Shown: piece by piece, positions 1 through 13,866 of the stretch | Position numbering within the stretch: the first letter of the stretch is position 1 | Layout: each line of letters starts with the position of its first letter | NCBI RefSeq assembly: GCF_000015765.1 | Contig: NC_008942.1 | Coordinates: forward strand, 387,921 to 451,920 | From: Methanocorpusculum labreanum Z | GTDB taxonomy: Archaea; Halobacteriota; Methanomicrobia; Methanomicrobiales; Methanocorpusculaceae | Direction: 5' to 3' | Length of the DNA: 64,000 nt | Translations under genes and position numbers: made by a program | The notes under the pieces: model-generated | Told to the model about the DNA's origin: nothing | The model's database searches: none | Seen by the model: only the letters and a program-made list of their open reading frames with translations

Positions 1-627
1 CGTCTGCCGCTGATATTTGCGGACACGGGCCTTGAATTTCCGGAAACAATTGAAAATGTCCAGAAAGTCTCCGAACTGTTTGACCTCCCGCTGATTATCG
101 AGTCGGGAAATTCCGGGTTCTGGGAAGGATTTGAACTGCAGGGGCCGCCGGCGGTCGATTTCAGGTGGTGCTGCAAAGCATGCAAACTTACGCCGGTCAA
201 GACCCTCATTGAAAATAAATGGGGCGAGGCGATCTCTTTTATCGGTCAGCGAAAGTTCGAGTCTGCCAAACGCATGCAGAGTCCGCGGGTCTGGAGAAAC
301 CGAAACGTCCCCTGCCAGATTTCCGCAGCCCCCATCCAGCATTGGACAGCTATGCACGACTGGCTCTATCTTTTCCGGGAAAAAGCTCCTTATAATCCCC
401 TCTATGAACTGGGTCTCGACCGGATCGGCTGCTTTATGTGTCCGTCCTCCGACATAGCCTGCATGAAGGATATCGAGGCGCGGTATCCGGAATTGTGGGC
501 CGACTGGGAACGGAAACTGAAGGCTTGGGGAGATGCGAACGGTAAATCTCCCGAATGGGCGGCGAAAGGTTTATGGAGAATCCGGGAAACAAATGAAGAA
601 GATAGTGATATAGATGGGCACTTCTGA
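1..627 (+). CDS. PAPS reductase-like protein, C-terminal part (5' end outside window)
   Basis: The reading frame is open from the first base, so this is the 3' part of a longer gene. The visible 208 residues begin inside an adenine-nucleotide alpha-hydrolase (PP-loop) fold: ADTGLEFPETIENV is typical of the PAPS reductase/COG0175 family. A cysteine group (WCCKACK near residue 57) and a later GCFMCPSSDIAC motif resemble the Fe-S-binding C-terminal region of archaeal PAPS-reductase-like proteins. The P-loop itself lies upstream of the window. Whether it reduces APS/PAPS or is a thiolation enzyme cannot be decided. Its last 14 bases overlap hisH. Confidence 0.8.
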   Translation, partial: RLPLIFADTGLEFPETIENVQKVSELFDLPLIIESGNSGFWEGFELQGPPAVDFRWCCKACKLTPVKTLIENKWGEAISFIGQRKFESAKRMQSPRVWRNRNVPCQISAAPIQHWTAMHDWLYLFREKAPYNPLYELGLDRIGCFMCPSSDIACMKDIEARYPELWADWERKLKAWGDANGKSPEWAAKGLWRIRETNEEDSDIDGHF

Positions 628-1222
628 AATCGCCGTTCTGGATTACGGATTGGGAAATCTCCGCAGTGTTGTCCGCGGTCTCGAGGCGGCAGGTGCCTGT
701 CCGAAAATCACGAATGATCCCGAGATCATTCAATCGGCAGACGGACTTCTCCTTCCGGGGGTCGGTGCCTTTGCTGAAGGAATGAGCAAGCTCTCTCCTT
801 TGATCGACCTTGTGAAAGAAGAGGCGACAAAAAAACCACTTCTTGGCATATGTCTCGGCATGCAGATGCTTTTAGAGGAAAGCGAAGAACACGGTCTTCA
901 CAAAGGGCTTGGCTTTGTGCCGGGAACGGTTCGGCTTTTTCCAAAAAAACCCGGGATGAAGATCCCCCAGATGGGGTGGAATACCATCTCTCCCTCGAAT
1001 CACCCACTTTTCGAAGGAATATCTGACGGGACGTATGTGTACTTCGTTCACTCCTATTATGCCGATACGACTCCCGAGTTCACGATCGCAAAAACCGATT
1101 ACATCGTGCCGTATGCCTCGGCAGTGGGTGTCGGGAACGTGATGGGTGTTCAGTTCCATCCGGAAAAAAGCGGGGATGCCGGGATCCGTATTCTCAAAAA
1201 TTTTGTTCAGATGATCGCATGA
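614..1222 (+). CDS. hisH: Imidazole glycerol phosphate synthase, glutamine amidotransferase subunit HisH
   Basis: 202 residues, the usual HisH length. HisH hydrolyses glutamine and passes ammonia to HisF, which makes imidazole glycerol phosphate and AICAR in histidine synthesis. The class I amidotransferase triad is visible: the nucleophile Cys in GICLGMQMLLEES near residue 80 and the His in GVQFHPEKSG near residue 178. The N-terminus (IAVLDYGLGNLRSV) is typical. The ATG at 614 overlaps the preceding gene, so the two are probably cotranscribed. No hisF lies next to it; hisD lies about 49 kb away, so the histidine genes are dispersed. Confidence 0.95.
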   Translation: MGTSEIAVLDYGLGNLRSVVRGLEAAGACPKITNDPEIIQSADGLLLPGVGAFAEGMSKLSPLIDLVKEEATKKPLLGICLGMQMLLEESEEHGLHKGLGFVPGTVRLFPKKPGMKIPQMGWNTISPSNHPLFEGISDGTYVYFVHSYYADTTPEFTIAKTDYIVPYASAVGVGNVMGVQFHPEKSGDAGIRILKNFVQMIA

Positions 1223-1386
1223 GATAAAATTGGGTTTTCCCTCTTATCTCCATATCAAAAAATATCTGTTTTATGCTGCTCTATCTTTGGCCGCACACTG
1301 ATTCACCCTCAATTTGGGCATATTCCAACCAGGTTCTCATTTGTGGTTCACCCACATTAATAAGCAATCCGCACTAATATAATAAT

Positions 1387-1437
1387 GCAAATATATTTTT
1401 GAAAATCGCTTTCGAGGATGTTAACCATTTTCAAAAA
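1387..1437 (+). promoter_or_regulatory. gyrB promoter with 11-bp inverted repeat
   Basis: An AT-rich TATA-like element (AAATATATTTTT, about 1389-1400) is followed by an exact 11-bp inverted repeat: TTTTTGAAAAT at 1396-1406 and ATTTTCAAAAA at 1427-1437, separated by 20 bases. The left arm overlaps the TATA element and the right arm falls near the expected transcription start. It could be an operator or a 5' leader hairpin for gyrBA. A second weaker TATA-like element lies at about 1372-1382. The rest of the 1223-1481 gap shows no gene. Confidence 0.5.
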
Positions 1438-1481
1438 CGACGGTGAATATGACTCAAATTGATAAGGAGAACCAAACTTAG

Positions 1482-5901
<4,420 letters not shown>

Positions 5902-6033
5902 CCCTCTTCATTTTTCATTCCATTTTTGATTCCCGGCGCACGGCATAATTCAGATAACTTTCCGTGTATATTCACAGAGGTATAATCCAGGTGACATCTT
6001 TAATGCATACTTCCGCCAAATAGTACATCATTC

Positions 6034-6363
6034 ATGACCTACCTCGACCCGATAGTAATAATCATCGCCTTTGGCGCTGCATCCGTCTCGTTCTTGTGGT
6101 TAAGGGATACGCGTATCTTTGTCAGAACCGGTAAAGACGGGTATCGAAAGGCCGCGTATCACGGCGTTCTTTATTCGGCTCTCGGCTGGTTCGGATGTGC
6201 TCTTGCCGGATTCGGCGAGACCACGTTTATGTATCTGGGTGTCGGCTGTATGCTGATCGCTTTGTATCTCCAGTCCAGACTGAAGAAAGAGGATGTATGG
6301 GTAGGAAATGAATCTGCATGGACCCGGTTCATTGGATCGGCGCCCCGCCAGGAGAGAAAATAA
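6034..6363 (+). CDS. Small membrane protein of unknown function
   Basis: 109 residues with about three hydrophobic segments (residues 7-24, 43-60 and 64-80) and a charged C-terminal tail; it is probably an inner-membrane protein. I do not recognise the family. A TATA-like element (TTTAATGCATA, about 6000-6010) lies near 30 bases before the ATG and there is no Shine-Dalgarno, which suggests a leaderless message. It is followed after 2 bases by hisS, so it is probably the first gene of a hisS-top6B-top6A transcript. Confidence 0.7.
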   Translation: MTYLDPIVIIIAFGAASVSFLWLRDTRIFVRTGKDGYRKAAYHGVLYSALGWFGCALAGFGETTFMYLGVGCMLIALYLQSRLKKEDVWVGNESAWTRFIGSAPRQERK

Positions 6364-6365
6364 AT

Positions 6366-7598
6366 ATGATACAAAAACCCCGCGGAACAAGAGATTTTCT
6401 TCCGGCTGAAATGGCACAACGCCGGTTTGTTGAACAAAAAATGCGTGCCGTCGCGGCAACGTTCGGCTACGGCGAAATCGTCACTCCGATGTTTGAGGAG
6501 CTGGAACTTTTCACGATAAAATCCGGTGAAGGAATCATCAACGAGATGTATGCCTTCGAAGACAAAGGCGGCAGAAAAATTACGCTTCGCCCGGAAATCA
6601 CCGCCGCCGTTCTCCGTGCCTACGTCAACGAAGCGCAGATGGCGCCAAAACCCCTCCGCTGGTTCTACTTTGCGGAATGTTTCCGGTATGAACGCCCGCA
6701 AAAAGGGAGATACCGGCAATTCTGGCAGTTTGGCTCCGAACTTATCGGTGCAGACTCTGCAGCCGCAGATGCCGAAGTAATCTCTCTTGCTTACGAACTT
6801 TTACGATGTACCGGCGTCCGCTTTGTGATGAAAGTAGGCCACCTTGCCCCGATGAAGCATCTTCTATCAGGTCTTGACGCTCCATCACAGAAGCAGGTTA
6901 TGGCTGCTCTCGATAAACGGGATATGGATCTGCTTGGAACAACGCTCGCTTCTCTTGATAGTTCAGATCTTTTTGAGCCGCTGAAGGGTCTCGTGACGGC
7001 AAAAACCCTCCCGGAAATTTTTGCAGTAACGGGAGATATTCCGGAAAAAGCAAGAATTGAGGAGACCTTCGGCTATCTCGAAGCACAAAATATCCCCTTC
7101 GAACAGAACTTTGGCATAGCCCGCGGACTTGACTATTATACGGGCATGGTCTTCGAAGGATTCGCCGACAATCTCGGTGCTGAAAATCAGATCCTCGGCG
7201 GCGGCGTCTATCGGCTCGCTCACCTGTTCGGCGGGAAGGACGTTCCTTCCTGCGGGTTTGGGATCGGATTTGACCGCGTTCTGGTCTCTCTTGGCGAGAT
7301 TACGCCCCAGACAATACCGGTTGTGGCCGTCATCTGCACGCCGGAGACTCGAATCCCGGCATACAATGCGGCGTCGGCTCTCCGCAGTGCAGGGATAACT
7401 GCAGTCATGGATCTTCTTGATCGAGGATTTGGGGCGCAGCTGTCTTCGGCGCTGAAGTCCGGGGCATCGTTTGCGGTGGTGATCGGAGAAAAGGAGGCTG
7501 CCGCTGGAATGATCACGCTCAAAGATCTTGCCACTGCCGTCCAGACTGAGATGTCAATCGACAATGCCATCGAGGTAATCCATGGTTCTTGCCGATGA
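6366..7598 (+). CDS. hisS: Histidyl-tRNA synthetase
   Basis: 410 residues, a usual HisRS length. A class II synthetase that charges tRNA-His. Motif 2 is seen in RYERPQKGRYRQFWQFG and motif 3 in the C-terminal part of the catalytic domain (GGGVYRLAHLFGG, then GFGIGFDR). The histidine-specific region is present as ARGLDYYTGMVFE. The C-terminal anticodon-binding domain starts near residue 320. The ATG at 6366 was chosen because MIQKPRGTRDF is the typical HisRS N-terminus; an in-frame ATG at 6318 would add 16 residues from inside the upstream gene. It overlaps top6B by 17 bases. Confidence 0.95.
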   Translation: MIQKPRGTRDFLPAEMAQRRFVEQKMRAVAATFGYGEIVTPMFEELELFTIKSGEGIINEMYAFEDKGGRKITLRPEITAAVLRAYVNEAQMAPKPLRWFYFAECFRYERPQKGRYRQFWQFGSELIGADSAAADAEVISLAYELLRCTGVRFVMKVGHLAPMKHLLSGLDAPSQKQVMAALDKRDMDLLGTTLASLDSSDLFEPLKGLVTAKTLPEIFAVTGDIPEKARIEETFGYLEAQNIPFEQNFGIARGLDYYTGMVFEGFADNLGAENQILGGGVYRLAHLFGGKDVPSCGFGIGFDRVLVSLGEITPQTIPVVAVICTPETRIPAYNAASALRSAGITAVMDLLDRGFGAQLSSALKSGASFAVVIGEKEAAAGMITLKDLATAVQTEMSIDNAIEVIHGSCR

Positions 7599-9384
7599 GC
7601 TTGCCAAGAAACAGCGAAGCATCAGTGTAGCGGAATTTTTCGAGAAAAATAAACAGATGCTTGGTTTTGATTCTCCAACAAGGGGAATCATCACCACCAT
7701 AAAAGAAGCGATCGACAACTCGCTTGATGCCTGCGAAGAAGCACAGGTCCTTCCCGACATTCTTGTTTCGGTAAGAAGGGTTTCAAACGACGTGTTTCGC
7801 GTCGTCGTCGAAGATAACGGCCCGGGAATTGTCCCGGAAAAAATGCCGAGCGTTTTTGCCAAATTATTGTACGGTTCGCGGTTCCATCAGGTCAGACAGA
7901 CCCGCGGTCAGCAGGGAATCGGTATTTCTGCTGCCGTATTGTATGCTCAGCTCACCACCGGAAAGCCGACTATTGTAACCTCCCGGACCGATGCGAAGAA
8001 CAAGGCTCACACCATGTCTCTTGTTATCAAAACGGAGACAAACGAACCCGAAGTCCTTTCCCACGAAGAGGTTGACTGGATCCTTCCCCACGGGACCCGA
8101 GTCCAGCTCGAGTTCAAAAGCAATATCGCGGCCAGGAAAAAACTCATCGAGTATCTGAAATACACATCGATCGTCAATCCTCACGCAAAGTTCCGTGTCG
8201 AGATCGAAGACGAGGCATTTACATTTGAGCGTGTTTCTTCCGAGGTCCCGCCGTGTCCTGTGGCGATCAAGCCTCATCCGTACGGTATAGAACTCGGCGT
8301 CTTGAAACGAATGACGGCAGCTTCCGATCTGCCCCTTAAGGAGTTTCTCGTAGAAAGTTTCTCGAAAGTCGGCGAGAAAACCTCTCTTGAGATATGCAGT
8401 TCTGCAAGACTCGATCCTGTTGTAAAGGTCTCAACCCTTGATCTTGAATCGCTCAATCGTCTGCTCGATGCCATGCAGACGACCAAAATCCCTGCTCCGT
8501 CGGCGTCCCAATGTCTCTCTCCAATCACCGATGAGCTGATCGTGAAAGGCATGGAAAAGGAGTTCGAGCTGGACTTTATCAAGGCGCGGACCCGTCCCGG
8601 AAACGTGTACGGCGGTCACTCGTTCATCGTGGAGGCGGCAATAGGATACGGCGGCAAACTTCCACCCGAAGGAAATGCCATTCTCCTCCGGTTTGCAAAC
8701 CGCGTTCCGCTTTTGTATCAGCAGGGGGCCTGCGCGATTACAAACGCCGTCCAGAATGTGAACTGGAAAGCCTACGGGGTTTCCCAGTCAGGACTGCCCA
8801 CTGGTCCTATCCTCATTCTTGTCCATGTAGCGGCGACAAGCGTTCCTTTTACGGGCGAATCGAAAGATGCCATCGCAGCGATTCCCGAGATCGAGCGCGA
8901 GATCACGCTTGCTCTGCAGGAGCTCGGCCGCGATCTGAAGATGTTTCTCTCTCGCCGCGACAGGAACAAACTGCAGGATGACCGTGCCCGGGCGATATGT
9001 TCCGTGATCCCCTTGATCGCTGCAAAAGTTGGCGAGATCGTTGAACTTCCTGTACCCGATACGTCCCTCATCGAAGGAAGGATCATGCGGCGCGTGGTCC
9101 TCAAGAAAAGTACGGCCGGCGGAAAAATTATGATCCATATCGACAACTACACAACAAAACCCCAGGAGATCTCCCTTTATGATATATCGGGTGACCCTGC
9201 GGGTGATGCAACAATCCCTCCCTCATTTGTTTCCGAAATGGACGGCGAGTACACAAAAATATGGAAGTTTGCTCTTGCCTCGGGCGAAGCGTTCGAGGTG
9301 ATCTATACCGGTCTTGGCGGCGGTATGATCGAGATGCAGGGTGTTGCGGAAAATCTCAAAGTGGTGGTGGATCTCGATGTCTGA
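7582..9384 (+). CDS. top6B: DNA topoisomerase VI subunit B
   Basis: 600 residues. This is the ATPase subunit of the type IIB topoisomerase, which relaxes and decatenates DNA. GHKL motifs are [27 protein letters not shown] and [15 protein letters not shown], followed by the H2TH and transducer regions; the C-terminal extension from about residue 500 is beta-rich. GAGGTAAT shortly before the ATG at 7582, inside hisS, supports this start. The stop overlaps the start of top6A, as in most archaea. Confidence 0.97.
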   Translation: MVLADELAKKQRSISVAEFFEKNKQMLGFDSPTRGIITTIKEAIDNSLDACEEAQVLPDILVSVRRVSNDVFRVVVEDNGPGIVPEKMPSVFAKLLYGSRFHQVRQTRGQQGIGISAAVLYAQLTTGKPTIVTSRTDAKNKAHTMSLVIKTETNEPEVLSHEEVDWILPHGTRVQLEFKSNIAARKKLIEYLKYTSIVNPHAKFRVEIEDEAFTFERVSSEVPPCPVAIKPHPYGIELGVLKRMTAASDLPLKEFLVESFSKVGEKTSLEICSSARLDPVVKVSTLDLESLNRLLDAMQTTKIPAPSASQCLSPITDELIVKGMEKEFELDFIKARTRPGNVYGGHSFIVEAAIGYGGKLPPEGNAILLRFANRVPLLYQQGACAITNAVQNVNWKAYGVSQSGLPTGPILILVHVAATSVPFTGESKDAIAAIPEIEREITLALQELGRDLKMFLSRRDRNKLQDDRARAICSVIPLIAAKVGEIVELPVPDTSLIEGRIMRRVVLKKSTAGGKIMIHIDNYTTKPQEISLYDISGDPAGDATIPPSFVSEMDGEYTKIWKFALASGEAFEVIYTGLGGGMIEMQGVAENLKVVVDLDV

Positions 9385-10474
9385 CCCAAGTGAAAGAGAT
9401 ACGGCAACAAAAAAACGCCTGATGGAAATTGCCAAAGTCTGGTATGATCAAATTGCGGGCGGCGACGTTCCTTCGATCACACTGCCTACGAGAACAAAGT
9501 ACAACATCGAGTATGATGACGAGTCCGAGGTGTGGAAGTACGGCGATAAAGAGTCCGTCAGAAATGCAGGCACTGCGAAGTCCGCCACGCATATGCTCAA
9601 GATGGCTTATGTCATCTGGTTCATCAAAACCCAACTGCAGGAAAACCGCTCCTCGACGTTAAGAGAAATGTATTACATCTCTGAGGGCTGGAAACAGGCG
9701 AAGTTCGGAGCCCAGAACGAGAGCAATTATCTGATTGAGGATCTGGAGATCATCACTGCTCTCCAGAGGGAATTTTTCCATATGCGTCCGGAAGAGGACG
9801 GCGCCTCGATCTTCGGTCCGATCCGTGTCCGGGAAAATACCCGGCGCGGTATGAAAGAGATTCACTGTCAGGATGATGTGGGAGAAGCCGGATACAATAT
9901 TCCGAATAATGTGGAGAATGTCGAGCTTGTCGATCACGACGCCTCCTGTGTTATCGCGATAGAAACCGGTGGTATGTTCTCCCGTCTGCAGGAAAACGGT
10001 TTTGATGAAGAGTACAATGCTGTTCTTCTTCACCTGAAGGGTCAGCCGGCCCGAGCAACGCGGCGCATGCTGAAACGCATGAACGAGGAGCTGGGAATCC
10101 CCGTCGTTGTTTTCACGGACGGAGATCCCTGGTCCTACCGCATTTATGCATCAGTCGCCTATGGTTCTATCAAGTCAGCCCACATGTCCGAACTTCTGGC
10201 AACGCCTTCTGCCCAGTTCATCGGGGTAAAACCATCCGATATCCAGCGGTACAATCTGCCTGCCGATAAACTTACAGAACAGGATGTTTCTGCGCTGAAG
10301 GCGGAACTCACCGATCCGAGATTTGCAACCGACTTCTGGAAAAAAGAGATCAATCTTCAGCTGGAGATGAATCTCAAGTCTGAACAGCAGGCATTTGCAA
10401 GCCGCGGTCTTGATTTCGTTACTAAGGAGTATCTTCCATCGATGCTCTCCGAGATAGGTGTTTTAAAGCGCTAA
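9377..10474 (+). CDS. top6A: DNA topoisomerase VI subunit A (Spo11-like)
   Basis: 365 residues, the normal Top6A length. The DNA-cleaving subunit, homologous to Spo11. The 5Y-CAP domain has the catalytic tyrosine within [13 protein letters not shown] (Tyr99/100), and the TOPRIM domain shows ETGGMFSRL and [12 protein letters not shown] (the acidic metal ligands). The ATG at 9377 lies inside the end of top6B; an in-frame start at 9341 would only add residues read from top6B. The stop codon overlaps the MFS gene start (TAATG). Confidence 0.97.
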   Translation: MSDPSERDTATKKRLMEIAKVWYDQIAGGDVPSITLPTRTKYNIEYDDESEVWKYGDKESVRNAGTAKSATHMLKMAYVIWFIKTQLQENRSSTLREMYYISEGWKQAKFGAQNESNYLIEDLEIITALQREFFHMRPEEDGASIFGPIRVRENTRRGMKEIHCQDDVGEAGYNIPNNVENVELVDHDASCVIAIETGGMFSRLQENGFDEEYNAVLLHLKGQPARATRRMLKRMNEELGIPVVVFTDGDPWSYRIYASVAYGSIKSAHMSELLATPSAQFIGVKPSDIQRYNLPADKLTEQDVSALKAELTDPRFATDFWKKEINLQLEMNLKSEQQAFASRGLDFVTKEYLPSMLSEIGVLKR

Positions 10475-11565
10475 TGAACATTTCCAGGATTTCCCTCTAT
10501 CTGGGAGCTTTTGCGACCATGGCTCTCTCGAATGCCGTTGTCCCGGTTCTGGCACTGATTACGTCGGATGCCGCGGTTCAGGGAGCCATCTACTCTGCCT
10601 ACTTTTTAGGCGCGTTTTTCATGGTATTTCCTGCCGGATGGATATCCGATAAAATCGGACGCGCTCCGCTCATCAAGATCGGTCTGGCGGGAACATTTGT
10701 TTCCGGGCTCCTTATCTGGTATTTTACAGACGATCCTCTTTTGACCGTCGGATTCAGATTCCTGGAGGGTTTGTTTACCGGCATGTTCGTATCATCGTCT
10801 CTCTCCTATGTCAATTCACAGATTGATCATACAAAACTCTCCGGTCTGTATCTTGCACTGATGAATGTGGGTATGGTCGCGGGTCTTGTTATCCCCGGCA
10901 TCTTATCGGTTATCCATCCGTATGCCGGCGTGTTTGTGTTCAGCGTTCTGACCGGATTCGCATTTTTTGCAGGGATATTCTTCCGTGAAGGCTCCGGTTT
11001 TGTCTCTGTAAAGATACCGGTTCGCATGATCTTTTCGATCGCACTCTATCACAAGTGGCTCTGGGTTGCTCTGTTTATTTTCACAGGAGCGACCGGTGTC
11101 GTCACGAGTATGTATCCGGAGATGTCGGGGTCTTCTGCAGAAATTTCCGGAGTCGTGACTGCGCTGATGAGTGTGTCTACTGCTGTCTGTGTTTATGCTG
11201 TATCACGGTTATCTCTTCAGGATTCTCTGGGATTTCTCCGGCGTTCGGCATTCATCCTTGCCATCTCGGTTCCTCTGGTTTTCTTTACGCCGATCGGCAT
11301 GATCCTTGTCGGTGCCGTTTTTGGCATAATCTCGGTCGCAGTTTTGAATTATATCGCGGGCACTCCTCATCCCCAGGGTATGATGAATGGTCTCTTAATA
11401 ACGATGCAGTATGCCGGGATGGCGGTATTGCCGTTTATTACCGGTTTGATCGTTATTCCCCTGGGATATCTGGGTGTATTCATTATTGTTGGGGCGTGCG
11501 TGCTGCTCGGCGGACTCCTTGTCGTCCGCTGTCCGTGTTATGCTCCTGCAGTAAAAAATGGGTAA
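10474..11565 (+). CDS. Major facilitator superfamily transporter
   Basis: 363 residues, almost entirely hydrophobic, with about 11-12 membrane segments. The MFS loop 2-3 signature appears as GWISDKIGRAPLIKIG near residues 60-75, and the N-terminal helix pair and central loop are typical, though the protein is shorter than the usual 400 residues. Substrate unknown; the family suggests drug or metabolite export. It is translationally coupled to top6A, but a functional link is not implied. It converges with the minus-strand gene that ends at 11572. Confidence 0.85.
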   Translation: MNISRISLYLGAFATMALSNAVVPVLALITSDAAVQGAIYSAYFLGAFFMVFPAGWISDKIGRAPLIKIGLAGTFVSGLLIWYFTDDPLLTVGFRFLEGLFTGMFVSSSLSYVNSQIDHTKLSGLYLALMNVGMVAGLVIPGILSVIHPYAGVFVFSVLTGFAFFAGIFFREGSGFVSVKIPVRMIFSIALYHKWLWVALFIFTGATGVVTSMYPEMSGSSAEISGVVTALMSVSTAVCVYAVSRLSLQDSLGFLRRSAFILAISVPLVFFTPIGMILVGAVFGIISVAVLNYIAGTPHPQGMMNGLLITMQYAGMAVLPFITGLIVIPLGYLGVFIIVGACVLLGGLLVVRCPCYAPAVKNG

Positions 11566-11571
11566 TTGGGT

Positions 11572-12789
11572 TTACTTGTGTTTTCTTCTTGGGCGATACT
11601 GATGTTTGGGAACAATACCGTCTGGTAATTGGGCCGCGGGTTCGACAATCCTGTCTTTGAGAGGGGTATTGCAGTATTCCAAGACCGTAAGTGCCCGTTC
11701 CGCTCCGATTGCCGGTTTGGTGGCCTCGAGCCATAAATAGAATCCAACTCTTGACGGAGTGGGGCGTTCGTATTTGAATCCGCCCGTCTTTGAAGGAACC
11801 ATCTTCAGATACGTGCGCTGCTTCTTTGGTTTGAGATAAATCACGGGAGACATTTCTGGAAAATCAACCGCGAGAATCACTCTTGTATAGTTTTCCAGAA
11901 GAGATTCGGCATCAAGAACCTCCGATTTGACACGAAGACCGTAATTTGCAACCAATGCTTTGATCGCCGAAGGATACAGACCTCCGCAGATTACTTTTTT
12001 TACGAGGGGGGAGACGGATGGGTCCGAGAAGTACTGATCCGGCGTCAGATTGTGATCCATCGCAAAAAACAGTTTGGTGAGTGCGTCGTCGTGGAGTTTT
12101 TTATAATCGAAGTCCCGTATTTTTAATGTCTCACTTGGGATGAGTACCGGGTTTTTTTCCGGTTGTTTTTGGATTGATGTTATTCTAAGACCTTTGAGAC
12201 AGGATTTCATGACCTCGCATTCATGAGTCCCGATGTATACGTTATCAGGATCTGCGACGAGCCTTCTCACGACTTGTGTTCCGGAGATATCGACAGAAGA
12301 GAAAAGAATGAAGCCCACATGTTCCTGATTGAACATGTATCCGAACAGTTTTTTCTTATAAATGATCTCTGCTTCAAGATCTTTGAGATCAGCCGGGCTC
12401 GTCACAATCTCGCTGAAGACGACCTGCTTGTCTTTATTGAAGAGAAGAAGATCCACCTCTGCCAGATCCTGTCCGTTCCCTCTGACCCTGATGTCGCCTT
12501 TTTCCGCAGAGTATATTCCGTTGACGCCGAGTCTGATTTTTTCACGGTGTTTTGGGACGTCGGCTCCTTTTCTCACAATTTTTTTGATGGTGTCGGTTTT
12601 TTCCGCAATTCTGATGAGCTGTTCGTATATGAGATTCTCAAACCAGTATCCTTCGGCAGTCCGCATCAGCATGATGTCGTCCGAAAAAAGGTTTTTGCGT
12701 TCTGCCGGACGCATGTGACGCAAAGCTCTCACTGCGATTGCCCGGTCAGGCTTGTAGTGGCTGAACTGCTCACTAATCCACGAGAGCAT
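11572..12789 (-). CDS. Unrecognised 405-aa protein, possibly a nuclease-fold relative
   Basis: 405 residues, soluble and charged. I do not recognise it with confidence. From about residue 47 it shows an order like the PD-(D/E)xK nuclease core: a helix with GYWFENLIYEQL, then DLAEVDLLLFNKDKQVVF, then SEIVTSPADLKDLEAEI. The last motif has Glu but lacks the usual E-x-K lysine, so it may be inactive or use a migrated residue (the KKK near residue 175). The second half (from about 230) is not recognised. GGAGAG lies just before the ATG at 12789. It follows the tRNA methyltransferase gene after 35 bases and is probably cotranscribed with it. Confidence 0.6.
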   Translation of the reverse strand: MLSWISEQFSHYKPDRAIAVRALRHMRPAERKNLFSDDIMLMRTAEGYWFENLIYEQLIRIAEKTDTIKKIVRKGADVPKHREKIRLGVNGIYSAEKGDIRVRGNGQDLAEVDLLLFNKDKQVVFSEIVTSPADLKDLEAEIIYKKKLFGYMFNQEHVGFILFSSVDISGTQVVRRLVADPDNVYIGTHECEVMKSCLKGLRITSIQKQPEKNPVLIPSETLKIRDFDYKKLHDDALTKLFFAMDHNLTPDQYFSDPSVSPLVKKVICGGLYPSAIKALVANYGLRVKSEVLDAESLLENYTRVILAVDFPEMSPVIYLKPKKQRTYLKMVPSKTGGFKYERPTPSRVGFYLWLEATKPAIGAERALTVLEYCNTPLKDRIVEPAAQLPDGIVPKHQYRPRRKHK

Positions 12790-12824
12790 TACAACTCTCC
12801 GCTTGTTTGTTTCATACTTTTATT

Positions 12825-13778
12825 TTATGCGAGGACGAGTATCCTTCGCGTGAGACTTTTATGCACCCTCTGTTCGTAGTAACCAACGATTTCAAAGAGA
12901 TCTTTTGCCAGAGGTCTGATGTCTTTATGAGTCACGATGACTGCCCTGCCCCCTTGTTTCAGAACACGCCTGATTTCCTTAAGTGATTCCGTGTACAAGG
13001 TATCGATGCTTTCGGCTCCGATGGTAGTTGACTGACCGTACGGCAGGTCGGTTGCGATCGCGTCGAACGCTTCGTCTGGATAGGGCATCTTTGTTGCATC
13101 GGCCCGGATGCAGGCTCCGTTCGGCAGATTCTGTTTGCATCCGATAAGCATCTCGGGGTCGTAGTCGCTCCCGACCGCATCAATCCCCATCATTTCACAT
13201 TCAAGGAGCATGCCTCCGGTTCCGCAGAACGGGTCGCACAATTTCTCTCCCGGCTCGACATGGGTCAGATTGACCATGGTTCGTGCCATAAGGGGCATCA
13301 TGACGCCTGGATGGAAAAATGCTCTTCTCTGAGGGTTTCGGTAGGCGTAAGATCCGCGGTCTATGGTGTGCAGGACTTCTCCAAAGAAGCATCTGCCGTT
13401 GGTAAAGACGGCACGATATTCTACATCGGGAGTGTTCAGGTCAACAGTCCCGTGAATTTTTTGTCCCATCATGCGCTCGAGTTCCAGTTGGGATGCATTG
13501 ACGGTGACAGGATGAATCTTTCTTACCCGACAGCAGAATCTGCCGGGGGCCGTGAGCGCGAGATGGTCAAGGAGCCTTTCAAGGTCTTCCTTTGATGCAT
13601 CGCATTCTCCAAGGAGACGCATGACTACATGCGTCTGTGCGAGCCGTGTCGTTCTTTCCGGATCATTTACGTCAGCTATGGCAATGCCGTTTTCCGTGCG
13701 GGTCACATTACCCGCACAGGAGATCTCGGCAACTGCCAGAGGCTGGTTCTCTCCGGAGAGTTCAAACAACAGGTTCAT
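12825..13778 (-). CDS. THUMP-type tRNA (guanine-N2) methyltransferase, Trm-G10 family
   Basis: 317 residues. The N-terminal half (to about 150) fits a THUMP-type RNA-binding region; the C-terminal half is a Rossmann methyltransferase with SAM motif I in DPFCGTGGMLLECEMMG and the catalytic D/N-P-P-Y-type motif as TDLPYGQST. That combination matches archaeal Trm-G10, which makes N2-methyl/dimethylguanosine at tRNA position 10, and the related Trm11/Trm14 enzymes. The exact position modified is inferred. It heads a minus-strand pair with the unknown 405-aa protein. Confidence 0.85.
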   Translation of the reverse strand: MNLLFELSGENQPLAVAEISCAGNVTRTENGIAIADVNDPERTTRLAQTHVVMRLLGECDASKEDLERLLDHLALTAPGRFCCRVRKIHPVTVNASQLELERMMGQKIHGTVDLNTPDVEYRAVFTNGRCFFGEVLHTIDRGSYAYRNPQRRAFFHPGVMMPLMARTMVNLTHVEPGEKLCDPFCGTGGMLLECEMMGIDAVGSDYDPEMLIGCKQNLPNGACIRADATKMPYPDEAFDAIATDLPYGQSTTIGAESIDTLYTESLKEIRRVLKQGGRAVIVTHKDIRPLAKDLFEIVGYYEQRVHKSLTRRILVLA

Positions 13779-13866
13779 CCGCTTTATACATGTGCCGTCT
13801 GGCTAATAATATCTGTGGGGTCCACCGGTATCTGTGCATTTTTTCAGATGGTTGTTGAAGCGGCTA

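Noticed and set aside
12223-12879. 218-aa plus-strand frame
   Set aside because: Covers two minus-strand genes (the 405-aa protein and the methyltransferase end) and lacks protein-like features.
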